A stretch of DNA of 64,000 nucleotides, taken from assembly GCF_029395455.1 (NCBI RefSeq), contig NZ_CP113916.1, positions 186,001 to 250,000 on the forward strand, written 5' to 3'. Under the pieces are notes generated by a model. It was not told the DNA's origin and ran no database searches. It worked only from the letters and a program-made list of their open reading frames with translations. Both the position numbers and the translations under genes were made by a program. How positions within the stretch are numbered: position 1 is the stretch's first letter; the number at the start of each line of letters is the position of its first letter. Shown one piece after another: positions 56,407 to 64,000 of this stretch. The DNA is from Lactobacillus sp. ESL0785. Lineage in GTDB: Bacteria > Bacillota > Bacilli > Lactobacillales > Lactobacillaceae.

Positions 56407-56955
56407 ATGAAATTATTAGCAATTGTTGGTACAAATGCAGATTTTTCATATAACCGCTTTTTAGCAAACTTTATTGCTAAGCGTTATGGTGATAAAGCTG
56501 ATATTGAAGTAAAAGAAATTGATAAGTTAACCCCATTCTGCAGAACGCAAATGGCTGACGATACAATTAAGGCTTGGATTGAAGACATCAAGGCTGCAGA
56601 TGGTATTATTATTACCACTCCAGAATATGATCATACAATTCCAGCACCATTAAAGAGTGCATTGGAATGGCTTGGTTCACATGCTGGTCCTAACGTAATG
56701 AAGATGAAGCCAGTTGCTGTAGCTGGTGCTTCTTATGGCGTTCAAGGCAGTAGTCGTGCCCAAGAAGATATGCGTGAAATTTTACTTTCACCTGATATGA
56801 GCGCTAACGTTCTTCCAGGTAACGAAGTTTTAATTGGTGGTGCTGCAAGCAAGTTTGATAAAGAAACTGGCGAATTAACTGATGAAGCAACTATCAAGTC
56901 ATTGGATGGCATGATGGATAACTTCTTCAATTTTGTTAAGCAAGCAACTAAATAA
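56407..56955 (+). CDS. NADPH-dependent FMN reductase family protein (paralogue)
   Basis: 182 residues. GTNADFSYNRFLANF and TTPEYDHTIPAPLKSALEW are the FMN-binding loops. Tandem copy of the gene before it; the two may form a heterodimer or differ in substrate. SD AGGAGGA. Terminator follows. Confidence 0.92.
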   Translation: MKLLAIVGTNADFSYNRFLANFIAKRYGDKADIEVKEIDKLTPFCRTQMADDTIKAWIEDIKAADGIIITTPEYDHTIPAPLKSALEWLGSHAGPNVMKMKPVAVAGASYGVQGSSRAQEDMREILLSPDMSANVLPGNEVLIGGAASKFDKETGELTDEATIKSLDGMMDNFFNFVKQATK

Positions 56956-56985
56956 AGTTTTGCGAGAATGCTTTGCGTAGAGTAA

Positions 56986-57019
56986 AATAACCGGGTAGGA
57001 GTACTATCCGGTTATTTTT
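56986..57019 (+). terminator. Terminator after the FMN reductase pair
   Basis: AATAACCGGGTAG pairs with CTATCCGGTTATT (one G-U), then T-run. Confidence 0.88.
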
Positions 57020-57039
57020 GTGCTAGAAAGGATGCTTAT

Positions 57040-57813
57040 ATGGCAAGTCCCGTAATTTTACCAGTGAAATCTGTGCGCAACCCGCGTGATTTAGGAGGAT
57101 ATGTTGGTCTTAATGGTCATAAGATAAAAACACATCGTTTATTAAGAACGGGTAATATTAGTAAAATAACGGCGCATGATTGCCAATTTTTACTTGATTA
57201 CGGGTTGACTAAGGTCATTGACTTACGTTCACCCGCCGAATGTCAAATTAATCCTGACCAAGAAATTAGCGGTGTTTTACATTATCATTGCCCGTTAGCA
57301 GTTGATGGCGGCAATGAGGCACAAAATTTTGCTCGTTATCGAGCTGATCAATATGCTAGCTTAGAAATGATGTACAAAAGATATCGCGAACATGTTTTAA
57401 CTAAGACAACACAGGCAAGTTTTCATCAAATTTTAAAATTAATGGCTGAAACTACTGAAGGTGCGGTCTTATACCATTGTTCAGAAGGTAAGGATCGGAC
57501 AGGATTAGTAACGTTAATGATTTTGCATGTTTTGGGTGTAGCACCAGAAGTTATCCGGCAGGATTACTTATATTCAAATTATCTGTTGAATGATTACCGT
57601 GCTATTCGTGACCAGCGTTTTAAACTAGCTGGTGAAAACGATAATTTTCGTGCTAATATGCGAATTTTAGGATCAGTGGCCGATGCCTTTTTAGATACTA
57701 GTTTAATCGCAATTAATAAAAATTATGGTAGTTTGGATTCGTATATTGAACATGAAGTTGGCATTGATCAAGAGATGCAGGATACTATTAGAGAGCAGTA
57801 TCTGGAAAAGTAG
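57040..57813 (+). CDS. Tyrosine-protein phosphatase-like protein
   Basis: 257 residues. SVRNPRDLGGYVGLNGH at the N terminus (Y_phosphatase3 opening) and P-loop HCSEGKDRTG with catalytic Cys and Arg. Smaller than the PTS-linked paralogue at 20897 because it lacks the N-terminal ~90-residue domain. Substrate unknown. Nine bases before apbE, so cotranscribed. SD AAAGGA. Confidence 0.87.
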   Translation: MASPVILPVKSVRNPRDLGGYVGLNGHKIKTHRLLRTGNISKITAHDCQFLLDYGLTKVIDLRSPAECQINPDQEISGVLHYHCPLAVDGGNEAQNFARYRADQYASLEMMYKRYREHVLTKTTQASFHQILKLMAETTEGAVLYHCSEGKDRTGLVTLMILHVLGVAPEVIRQDYLYSNYLLNDYRAIRDQRFKLAGENDNFRANMRILGSVADAFLDTSLIAINKNYGSLDSYIEHEVGIDQEMQDTIREQYLEK

Positions 57814-57822
57814 GGACAGAAA

Positions 57823-58752
57823 ATGATTGATGATTTAGCATTAGAACAGGCAGTTGGCCATCACCATGCTTTAGGGACGGCAATTACCTTGCAAATTTTT
57901 GGAACACAAGATAATGATATTATTAATAAGTCTTTTGACTTAATTGATCACTATGAAGATTTGTTGACTGTTAACCGTGACGTATCTGAAGTGATGTCGG
58001 TTAATCATGCCGCTGGCAAACATTCAGTCCAAGTTTCGAGCGGTACTTATAGCCTAATTAAGCTGGCGGTTAAAGAGAGTCGAGCTAATTTTGGCTTTAA
58101 CGCCTTAATTGGACCAGTTGTTAAGTTGTGGTCGATTGGCTTTAAGGATGCACATGTGCCTACTGCTGCCCAGATTAAAGAAAAAATGAAGTTAATTGAT
58201 CCGTTTAATGTTGAACTCGATGATGATAATCAGGCAGTTTTTTTAACTGAAGAAGGAATGGAACTGGATCTTGGTGGAATTGCTAAAGGCTGGATTGCCG
58301 ACAGAATTCGTGATTTTTGGCATGCATATGGTGTTAATGCTGGAATTATTAATCTTGGTGGAAACATTTTGCTGGTAGGTGATTCACCTAAAAGGATAAG
58401 TGGTCAGTGGTCAGTTGGGGTGCAAGACCCTAAGAAAAAACGCGGTAATAATATTACTTCTGTAATGGTTTCTAAGTGTTCAGCAGTGACAAGTGGTACG
58501 TATGAACGTTATTTAGTAGTTGATGGTCATAAGTATCATCATCTAATTGACCCACGGACGGGTTATCCAGTAGAAACGGATTTAGCGGGTGTAACAACTT
58601 TTACCAAGGATTCAGTTGAAGCAGAAATTGAGTGTAAGCGACTATTTTTTGCGGGACACCCACTTAAGGGCTGGCACGATGATCCTGATCGTATTGGTGC
58701 AATCTTTGTATATAATGATGGTCATGTTGAATATGATAATTTTGATAAATAA
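57823..58752 (+). CDS. apbE: FAD:protein FMN transferase ApbE
   Basis: 309 residues. ELDLGGIAKGWIADR and ITSGTYERYLVVDGH / HHLIDPRTGYPV, the flavin and magnesium-binding motifs. No signal peptide or lipobox, so it is cytoplasmic, or acts before export. Attaches FMN covalently to a Ser/Thr in FMN-binding domains; no such target is encoded in this window. Confidence 0.92.
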   Translation: MIDDLALEQAVGHHHALGTAITLQIFGTQDNDIINKSFDLIDHYEDLLTVNRDVSEVMSVNHAAGKHSVQVSSGTYSLIKLAVKESRANFGFNALIGPVVKLWSIGFKDAHVPTAAQIKEKMKLIDPFNVELDDDNQAVFLTEEGMELDLGGIAKGWIADRIRDFWHAYGVNAGIINLGGNILLVGDSPKRISGQWSVGVQDPKKKRGNNITSVMVSKCSAVTSGTYERYLVVDGHKYHHLIDPRTGYPVETDLAGVTTFTKDSVEAEIECKRLFFAGHPLKGWHDDPDRIGAIFVYNDGHVEYDNFDK

Positions 58753-58852
58753 ATTTAGGGGGAACTGCAATCCAGTTCCTTTTTGCATGCATTAATTTAG
58801 CTAAAAACATTATATATTCTTAACAAAATAGGCATTAAAATTGCTAAAATCA

Positions 58853-58881
58853 CTTACAGGTATTTAAAATGAAGTTATAAT
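58853..58881 (+). promoter_or_regulatory. Promoter of the mini-WxL operon
   Basis: -35 CTTACA (58853-58858), 17 bases, -10 TATAAT (58876-58881), followed by a small dyad CATAC-CTTA-GTATG (58885-58898) near the start point. Confidence 0.6.
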
Positions 58882-58918
58882 ATGCATACCTTAGTATGAA
58901 GTTAAGAAAGGAATATTT

Positions 58919-59182
58919 ATGAAAAAGAAAATAATTTCAATTGCTGTAATACCGATATTAGCTGCATGGTGTGTGTCTTCAATCAGTACTGTTCATGCTG
59001 CAGCTAATGATAGTACAACTAACAGCAGTAATACTGAGGGCATCACTGTGATTTCTTTAACAGGGAACAATACTTCGATTATATTAGCGAAAAATAACCC
59101 GGTATTTGTTGGCGGTTATGCTGGTACAATAACTTGGACTTTAAATGGGGCTGCAGCTTTAGCAACTCAATCAGCTAAGTAA
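58919..59182 (+). CDS. Miniature WxL-type secreted protein
   Basis: 87 residues. Signal peptide to about VHAAA (residue ~28), then a Ser/Thr/Asn-rich linker and a short beta-rich tail ending in YAGTITWTLNGAA, which carries the W-x-L motif of wall-binding WxL domains. Full WxL domains are about 160-190 residues with two W-x-L motifs; only one is seen here. Three bases before a WxL-interacting-type gene, which supports the assignment. SD AAAGGA before ATG. Confidence 0.65.
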   Translation: MKKKIISIAVIPILAAWCVSSISTVHAAANDSTTNSSNTEGITVISLTGNNTSIILAKNNPVFVGGYAGTITWTLNGAAALATQSAK

Positions 59183-59184
59183 TC

Positions 59185-60207
59185 ATGAAGATTACTGCCA
59201 ACCAAAAGCCTCGGCTTTTCAGTTTATTCATGCTGCTTATATTGCTATGTTGCTTGTTTGGAGGCAAGCAATCTGTCAAAGCCGCAGCAAGTTTTTCTGT
59301 TAAAGTTGCAGGCAATGATACTACTTATATTGAGCGCAAGGTTAAGCCTCGAGAGATAATCCATGTTAAATTGATTTTTGCCAATAATAGTTCTAAAATG
59401 CAGCGCCTCAAAGTTGCTGCCAATCCGGCTTTTACTGGTGATAATGGTCTAGTACAGTATAATCTTACTAATCCTGGACAACGTTATTTCGGTAAAAATG
59501 ATTTTGCTAAAATGACTACTGGACCTAAGCAAATCGTTCTTCATCCCGAAACTAGTGTAATCAAGACTTATACGATTACAATCCCCAAAAAGAAGTTTGT
59601 GGGTGTAATTGCAGGTGGCTTTTATGTTTTACAAGTAGCGATGAAGCGGACTGATAAGAATAGTGCAAAAGAAAATCTGGCAATTGACTATCAGAATGTT
59701 TATGCTTATGCCATTCCGGTAGTATTGCGGGAAAGTAACCAAATAATTCATGCCAAGTTGACTTTAGAAAAGGCAACAACTGAAGTTAAATATGCTAATG
59801 CCTTTATCGTAGCGCGAATTGCCAATGTAACACCAACGATGTTTGGACAACTATATTTCAAAGTAAAGCTGATTGATCCGTTGACTCAAGAAACTGTCTT
59901 TGAGCAAAATAGAAGAAACATGGCAATGGCACCACTAAGTTATTTTAATCAGCACATTTTACTTGATAAAAATGTGCCAAGTGGCAATTATCAACTGCTG
60001 GTAACAGTTAAATCGGGTAAACGTCATTGGAAATTTAAACGTCACTTGCGGATTGACGCAAAAGTAGCTCACGCTACAGGAGAACAGGTTCAGCCAAAAT
60101 CAAAGTTTAAAAATTGGTTGTGGTTGGCAGTTATTGGCGGTATTAGCTTGTTAGTAATTTTGTTTAGCGGAATGTATTACTTGAGCAGATATCATAGTAA
60201 AAAGTAG
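59185..60207 (+). CDS. WxL-interacting-protein-like (DUF916/DUF3324)
   Basis: 340 residues. Signal peptide (~1-32), DUF916-type beta domain (~35-150; FANNSSKMQRLKVAANPAFT, GLVQYNL), DUF3324-type domain (~165-290), C-terminal helix (~308-330) with basic tail, so membrane-anchored facing outside. The standard partner of WxL proteins in lactobacilli and enterococci. Typical surroundings include several WxL genes; here only the mini protein is present. Confidence 0.85.
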   Translation: MKITANQKPRLFSLFMLLILLCCLFGGKQSVKAAASFSVKVAGNDTTYIERKVKPREIIHVKLIFANNSSKMQRLKVAANPAFTGDNGLVQYNLTNPGQRYFGKNDFAKMTTGPKQIVLHPETSVIKTYTITIPKKKFVGVIAGGFYVLQVAMKRTDKNSAKENLAIDYQNVYAYAIPVVLRESNQIIHAKLTLEKATTEVKYANAFIVARIANVTPTMFGQLYFKVKLIDPLTQETVFEQNRRNMAMAPLSYFNQHILLDKNVPSGNYQLLVTVKSGKRHWKFKRHLRIDAKVAHATGEQVQPKSKFKNWLWLAVIGGISLLVILFSGMYYLSRYHSKK

Positions 60208-60220
60208 GTTAGATAATAAA

Positions 60221-60258
60221 AAAGAGCTCTTAACAAGATAACGTTAAGAGCTTTTTAT
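60221..60258. terminator. Bidirectional terminator between the WxIP gene and cvpA
   Basis: AGCTCTTAAC (60225-60234) pairs with GTTAAGAGCT (60243-60252), with A and T runs outside. Confidence 0.88.
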
Positions 60259-60267
60259 TAGTTAAAA

Positions 60268-60804
60268 TTAAGCAGTAGTCCGGCTGATACTAAAGATGCT
60301 ATTGAACATACCATTGGATAATCCCGGTGTGTAATAAATAATGAACCGTAAGAATGATGAATCCAAAGTTTGCTGGATGAACCATGGATTCTGCAATGTG
60401 TTAAGCATTGAGAGAATAATATAAACGAAAAAGTAACTGGCAACAAATGATACGATAGCACCTAAGACACCGTCAAGGATACTGCCAAAATTGGTTGCAT
60501 GGGGATTTTTATTTGGCAGCCAACCTTTAAAAAGCTTGCTGATCATTTTGCCAACAAATAACAAAATAAAGAAAGCAATAAAGCGAAAAAGAATTAAATT
60601 AGTTCCTGGAGTTAAGGTTGTCTGAATATTTTGTCCGGTAATTTGGCCATAAAGCCAGTTACCTACTGGATTCTGGAATAAAATGGCAACGATGAAAACA
60701 ATCGCTGCAAAGATTAAATTAATAATCAGTTTGGTAAAACCTGTTTGGTAACCTTTGTAGGTTTTTAGGGCCAAGTAGGCGATGACAATTAAAGTAACAA
60801 TCAT
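60268..60804 (-). CDS. cvpA: CvpA family membrane protein
   Basis: 178 residues with four or five helices: MIVTLIVIAYLALKTYKGYQTG at the start, DGVLGAIVSFVASYFF near 110-130. CvpA proteins are linked to colicin V export in E. coli and to envelope stress elsewhere. Divergent from rsmG. SD GGAGAT. Confidence 0.88.
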   Translation of the reverse strand: MIVTLIVIAYLALKTYKGYQTGFTKLIINLIFAAIVFIVAILFQNPVGNWLYGQITGQNIQTTLTPGTNLILFRFIAFFILLFVGKMISKLFKGWLPNKNPHATNFGSILDGVLGAIVSFVASYFFVYIILSMLNTLQNPWFIQQTLDSSFLRFIIYYTPGLSNGMFNSIFSISRTTA

Positions 60805-60937
60805 ATTGATCTCCTTTGCTGTCTATTATAGCTTATTTTTGCGCATTTAGACTTTGACGATTGCCTAAAAATACTTCATAATTAAAGAGATGTAATGGCT
60901 TTACAATAAGCTGTTTTTGGCGTTAAATTTATAGAGT

Positions 60938-60954
60938 GTGAAACAAGGTTTCAC
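60938..60954. repeat. Inverted repeat directly before rsmG
   Basis: GTGAAAC (60938-60944), AAG, GTTTCAC (60948-60954). The halves equal parS half-sites but in the outward order. The right arm ends one base before the SD GGGTGA, so a hairpin could affect translation of rsmG. Confidence 0.5.
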
Positions 60955-60963
60955 GGGTGAAAA

Positions 60964-61686
60964 ATGAATCCTGAACAATTTGTCCAAGAATTATCAAAAC
61001 ATAATTTTAAGTTAAGTGAAAAGCAAATCAAACAATTTAAACTTTATTTTACTAGTTTAGTTGCGGCAAACGAACATGTTAATCTGACGCGGATTACTGC
61101 TGAAGATGATGTTTATTTAAAGCATTTCTTCGATAGTATTACGCCGTTATTTGTTTTTAGTAGCGTTTTTAAGGCAGATGCAACTTTATGTGATGTTGGG
61201 GCCGGAGCTGGTTTTCCATCAATTCCACTTAAGATTTTGATGCCACAGCTGCAAGTAACAATTGTTGACTCGCTAGGCAAAAGATTAACCTTTTTACAAG
61301 ATTTATGTGAAAAATTAAATCTGGAAGGCGTTAATTTAGTTCATGGCCGCGCTGAAGATGTTGGTCAAAATAAGCAGTACCGTGAGCAGTTTGATCTAGT
61401 TACGGCGCGAGCAGTGGCCAATATGGCGGTTCTAAGCGAATATTGTCTGCCGCTAGTTAAGAAGCAAGGCTATTTTATTGCGTTAAAGGGTCCCAAGGCT
61501 GAAAGTGAGTTAAAGGATGCGAAAAAAGCGGTAAAACTGCTTGGTGGTAAGGTAGTTGACTTACAAGAACTGCAACTGCCAAATAGTACTGAAGAGCGGA
61601 CTTTAATTCTTGTGCACAAAGTACAGGTGACACCTAAGAAGTATCCGCGGCAAGCGGGGACTCCGCACCGTAAACCAATTCATTAA
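60964..61686 (+). CDS. rsmG: 16S rRNA (guanine-527-N7)-methyltransferase
   Basis: 240 residues. SAM-binding [17 protein letters not shown], then [14 protein letters not shown], and [14 protein letters not shown]. Methylates G527 of 16S rRNA. Begins the origin-proximal cluster with noc, parA and parB. ATG after GGGTGA. Confidence 0.95.
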   Translation: MNPEQFVQELSKHNFKLSEKQIKQFKLYFTSLVAANEHVNLTRITAEDDVYLKHFFDSITPLFVFSSVFKADATLCDVGAGAGFPSIPLKILMPQLQVTIVDSLGKRLTFLQDLCEKLNLEGVNLVHGRAEDVGQNKQYREQFDLVTARAVANMAVLSEYCLPLVKKQGYFIALKGPKAESELKDAKKAVKLLGGKVVDLQELQLPNSTEERTLILVHKVQVTPKKYPRQAGTPHRKPIH

Positions 61687-61701
61687 GCAGGAGGACTCAA
61701 T

Positions 61702-62550
61702 ATGTCAATTTTTTCTTCTTTACGACATCATGATGAAGTTCCTAAAGATAAGCAAATTAAGGATCTTGACTTAACCAAGATTAAAGCCAATTCTCATCAA
61801 CCACGCCGCGAATTTTCTGATGAGTCAATTCGTGAGTTAGCATCAACACTTGATAAAGATGGCTTACTGCAGCCAATCGTCGTGCGTGAAAAAGGCGAGA
61901 ATTATGAGATTATTGCAGGTGAGCGGCGGTATCGGGCAGCTAAGCAGCTGGCTTGGAAAACCATTCCGGCAATTGTTAATAATATGGATGATGGTCAAGC
62001 GGCGTCCTTTGCTTTAATTGAAAATTTGCAACGCGAAGACTTAAATCCAATTGATGAAGCGCAAGCTTATGATAATTTGATGAAGTTGAATAATTTAACG
62101 CAGACGGCTTTAGCTAAAAATATTGGCAAATCGCAGTCTTATATCGCGAATAAATTGCGGCTGCTTAAATTAACGCCTAAAGTGCAAAGTTATTTGGCAA
62201 GTGGGCAGATTTCATCACGTCACGGCCGTTGCCTTGTTGGTTTAAGTGAAAAAGATCAGGGTCGCGTTTTGGATGAAATTTTAGCTAATAATTTAAACGT
62301 TAATGCAACCGAAGAAATTGTTAAAGACGTCGACGACTACTTTATCAATAAGGACAAACGCGCTAAAGATAAAGAAAAAAGTGAACGAACTAAGCGCGCT
62401 GTCAACCGGATTCCTAAGGACTTAAAGGTGCAGATTAATACAATTAAGCGGGCAGTTAAGTTGGCTAAGGAATCTGGCATTAAGGTAAAGGTCAAGGAAA
62501 ATAATGATCCTAACGATTATATGATTACAATTGAATTGAAAAGAAAGTAG
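61702..62550 (+). CDS. noc: Nucleoid occlusion protein Noc (ParB family)
   Basis: 282 residues. CTP-binding ParB motif AGERRYRAAKQLAW at ~75-88, HTH TQTALAKNIGKSQSYIANKL, basic C terminus. The gene between rsmG and parA is Noc in Firmicutes, distinct from the ParB paralogue that follows parA. It coordinates division-site selection with the nucleoid. SD CAGGAGGA. Confidence 0.9.
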   Translation: MSIFSSLRHHDEVPKDKQIKDLDLTKIKANSHQPRREFSDESIRELASTLDKDGLLQPIVVREKGENYEIIAGERRYRAAKQLAWKTIPAIVNNMDDGQAASFALIENLQREDLNPIDEAQAYDNLMKLNNLTQTALAKNIGKSQSYIANKLRLLKLTPKVQSYLASGQISSRHGRCLVGLSEKDQGRVLDEILANNLNVNATEEIVKDVDDYFINKDKRAKDKEKSERTKRAVNRIPKDLKVQINTIKRAVKLAKESGIKVKVKENNDPNDYMITIELKRK

Positions 62551-62565
62551 GAAGGCATGGAAAAT

Positions 62566-63345
62566 ATGGTGAGTGTAATTTCTGTTGCTAACCAAAAAGG
62601 TGGCGTTGGTAAAACAACTACAACCATTAATTTGGCTGCTTCGATTGCAGAACGTGGCTATCACGTTTTAATTGTCGATATTGACCCGCAAGGTAATGCA
62701 ACCTCGGGCTTAGGAATTGAAAAATCGGAAATTGATGAAGATATTTATAGTGTTTTGATTAATGATGTTCCGATTAAAGATACGATTTTCCATACTTCAA
62801 CTAAGCGGCTAGATTTGGTACCGGCAACGATTAACTTGTCTGGTGCCGAAACAGAGTTGATTAGTATGATGGCTCGTGAAACACGACTAAAAGCGGCTTT
62901 GGACACTGTAAGTGGTAACTATGATTTTATTTTTATTGACTGTCCACCATCTCTTGGTCAGTTATCGATTAACGCTTTTACAGCCTCGGATTCAATTTTA
63001 ATTCCTGTGCAAAGTGAATATTATGCTATGGAAGGGTTAAGCCAGCTGCTTAACACAATTCGGTTAGTGCAGAAGCACTTTAACAAAGATTTAGGTGTCG
63101 AAGGTGTCCTGATGACAATGCTAGATGCGCGGACAAATCTGGGTGCAGAAGTGGTCAAAGAAGTACAATCTTACTTTACTGACAAAGTATACAAGACGAT
63201 TATTCCGCGGATTACTAAGTTGGCAGAAGCGCCAAGCTATGGTGAGGCAATTACAGAATATGCACCTAGCTCGCGGGGAGCAGAAGTATACGATGATTTG
63301 GCAAAAGAGGTGTTAAAGAATCATGGCAAGAGACTCAAAAAGTAA
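62566..63345 (+). CDS. parA: Chromosome partitioning ATPase ParA/Soj
   Basis: 259 residues from ATG 62566 (the ATG at 62557 lies too close to GAAGG). Deviant Walker A VANQKGGVGKTTTTINL, IVDIDPQGNATSGLG, and FIDCPPSLGQLS. Moves origin regions with ParB. Overlaps the start of parB. Confidence 0.95.
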   Translation: MVSVISVANQKGGVGKTTTTINLAASIAERGYHVLIVDIDPQGNATSGLGIEKSEIDEDIYSVLINDVPIKDTIFHTSTKRLDLVPATINLSGAETELISMMARETRLKAALDTVSGNYDFIFIDCPPSLGQLSINAFTASDSILIPVQSEYYAMEGLSQLLNTIRLVQKHFNKDLGVEGVLMTMLDARTNLGAEVVKEVQSYFTDKVYKTIIPRITKLAEAPSYGEAITEYAPSSRGAEVYDDLAKEVLKNHGKRLKK

Positions 63346-64000
63346 AGAAGCGAAGAGAAAAGGTGGCCTTGGTCGTGGTATTGAAGCCTTGTTTGAGGAT
63401 GAACCACAGGTTGAGGAAGTAGAAGAAGAAATCCTTGATCTTGATTTAAGTGAAATTCGCCCCAATCCCTACCAACCACGGAAAAATTTTGATGATAAAG
63501 CCTTGAAGGAATTATCGGACTCAATTAAGGAAAATGGTGTTTTTCAACCGATTATTGTGCGTAAGTCAGTTAATGGCTACGAAATTATCGCAGGTGAGCG
63601 GCGGTATCGGGCTTCAAAATTAGCTAAAAAGACAACTGTACCTGCAATTGTGCGTGATTTTGATGAAAGTCAAATGATGGAAGTTGCGGTCTTAGAAAAC
63701 TTGCAGCGTGAGGATTTGACGCCGCTTGAAGAGGCTCAGGCTTACGAAATGCTGCAGAAGAATTTAGGCTTAACGCAAGAAGAAGTTTCCAAGCGGATGG
63801 GTAAGTCACGGCCGTATATTGCTAATTATTTGCGGTTATTAACTTTACCTACTAAGACGAAACATTTGCTTCAACATGGCAAACTCTCGATGGGACAAGC
63901 GCGGACATTACTTGGCTTGAAGAATAAGGATAAGATTGACGAAGTTGCTAAGCGGGTTGTCAAAGAAGGTATGCCGGTACGTAAAGTTGAGGCTTTAGTT
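63323..64000 (+). CDS. parB: Chromosome partitioning protein ParB (5' part)
   Basis: ATG 63323 inside the 3' end of parA; 226 codons run to the right edge without a stop. N-terminal GGLGRGIEALFED (ParA-interacting region), acidic linker, SEIRPNPYQPRKNF, AGERRYRASKLAKK, and HTH TQEEVSKRMGKSRPYIANYL. ParB binds parS and slides as a CTP clamp. Truncated only by the window end. Confidence 0.95.
   Translation, partial: MARDSKSKEAKRKGGLGRGIEALFEDEPQVEEVEEEILDLDLSEIRPNPYQPRKNFDDKALKELSDSIKENGVFQPIIVRKSVNGYEIIAGERRYRASKLAKKTTVPAIVRDFDESQMMEVAVLENLQREDLTPLEEAQAYEMLQKNLGLTQEEVSKRMGKSRPYIANYLRLLTLPTKTKHLLQHGKLSMGQARTLLGLKNKDKIDEVAKRVVKEGMPVRKVEALV

Noticed and set aside
60900..64000. Canonical parS site (TGTTTCACGTGAAACA)
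   Set aside because: Not seen in the rsmG-noc-parA-parB part; only the everted half-site repeat at 60938-60954 is present.

Overview
The window looks like a chromosomal segment of a low-GC lactic acid bacterium, most likely a Lactobacillus in the broad sense. This rests on AT-rich codon use, dense PTS and ABC transport genes, TTG/GTG starts behind strong Shine-Dalgarno sequences, a DUF4811 partner beside an EmrB-type exporter, a deoC-deoB-deoR-pdp cluster, and the order rsmG-noc-parA-parB at the right end. That last order normally lies close to the chromosomal origin, so the right edge is probably origin-proximal. The species cannot be fixed from the sequence alone. I saw no insertion sequence, prophage, CRISPR array, rRNA or tRNA gene.

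Layout. 1-3.7 kb: branched-chain amino acid ABC importer (binding protein cut by the window edge, livH, livM, livG, livF). 3.7-9.6 kb: nucleoside uptake and deoxyribonucleoside breakdown (CNT transporter, deoC, deoB, SorC-type deoR, pdp). 9.6-10.3 kb: a ThiW-type S component under a TPP riboswitch. 10.4-16.9 kb: housekeeping and single genes (histidine phosphatase, secreted matrixin-like protease, HelD, GNAT, SGNH hydrolase, coaA, efp). 17-19.8 kb: PTS EIIA, EIIBC and a ChbG/YdjC deacetylase behind a structured leader. 19.9-24.6 kb: RpiR regulator divergent from a tyrosine-phosphatase-like gene fused in operon with a complete mannose-family PTS. 24.7-28.6 kb: LysR regulator, orphan flavoprotein reductase/dehydrogenase and an OFA-type MFS carrier. 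28.6-34.2 kb: penicillin-V-acylase-like hydrolase, DUF3021/LytTR pair, and a TrpXYZ-like ABC importer behind a leader RNA with a small Trp-containing peptide and a terminator.

34.3-39.3 kb: amidohydrolase plus D-2-hydroxyacid dehydrogenase; MerR, EmrB-type exporter and DUF4811 protein. 39.3-46 kb: complete L-ascorbate (ula) regulon with DeoR-family repressor, palindromic operators and a consensus cre. 46-49.4 kb: beta-glucoside PTS and 6-phospho-beta-glucosidase. 49.4-51.6 kb: a reduced fucosidase-like protein, yaaA, and a histidine phosphatase. 51.6-54 kb: hrtRBA-like heme sensor/efflux operon with a perfect 15-bp-arm palindrome. 54-55.1 kb: a gene-poor stretch with one small ORF. 55.1-58.8 kb: TetR, twin FMN reductases, a second tyrosine phosphatase and apbE. 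58.9-60.2 kb: a miniature WxL protein with its WxL-interacting partner. 60.3-64 kb: cvpA, then rsmG-noc-parA-parB (cut at the window end).

How the genes work together: most of the window is import and catabolism of carbon sources (deoxyribonucleosides, ascorbate, beta-glucosides, two PTS substrates not identified here). Several units show local regulators with visible operators and cre sites. The best leads for new biology are the leader RNA at 30.8-31.06 kb, the phosphatase-PTS operon, the LysR/flavoprotein/MFS unit, and the two-gene mini-WxL locus.
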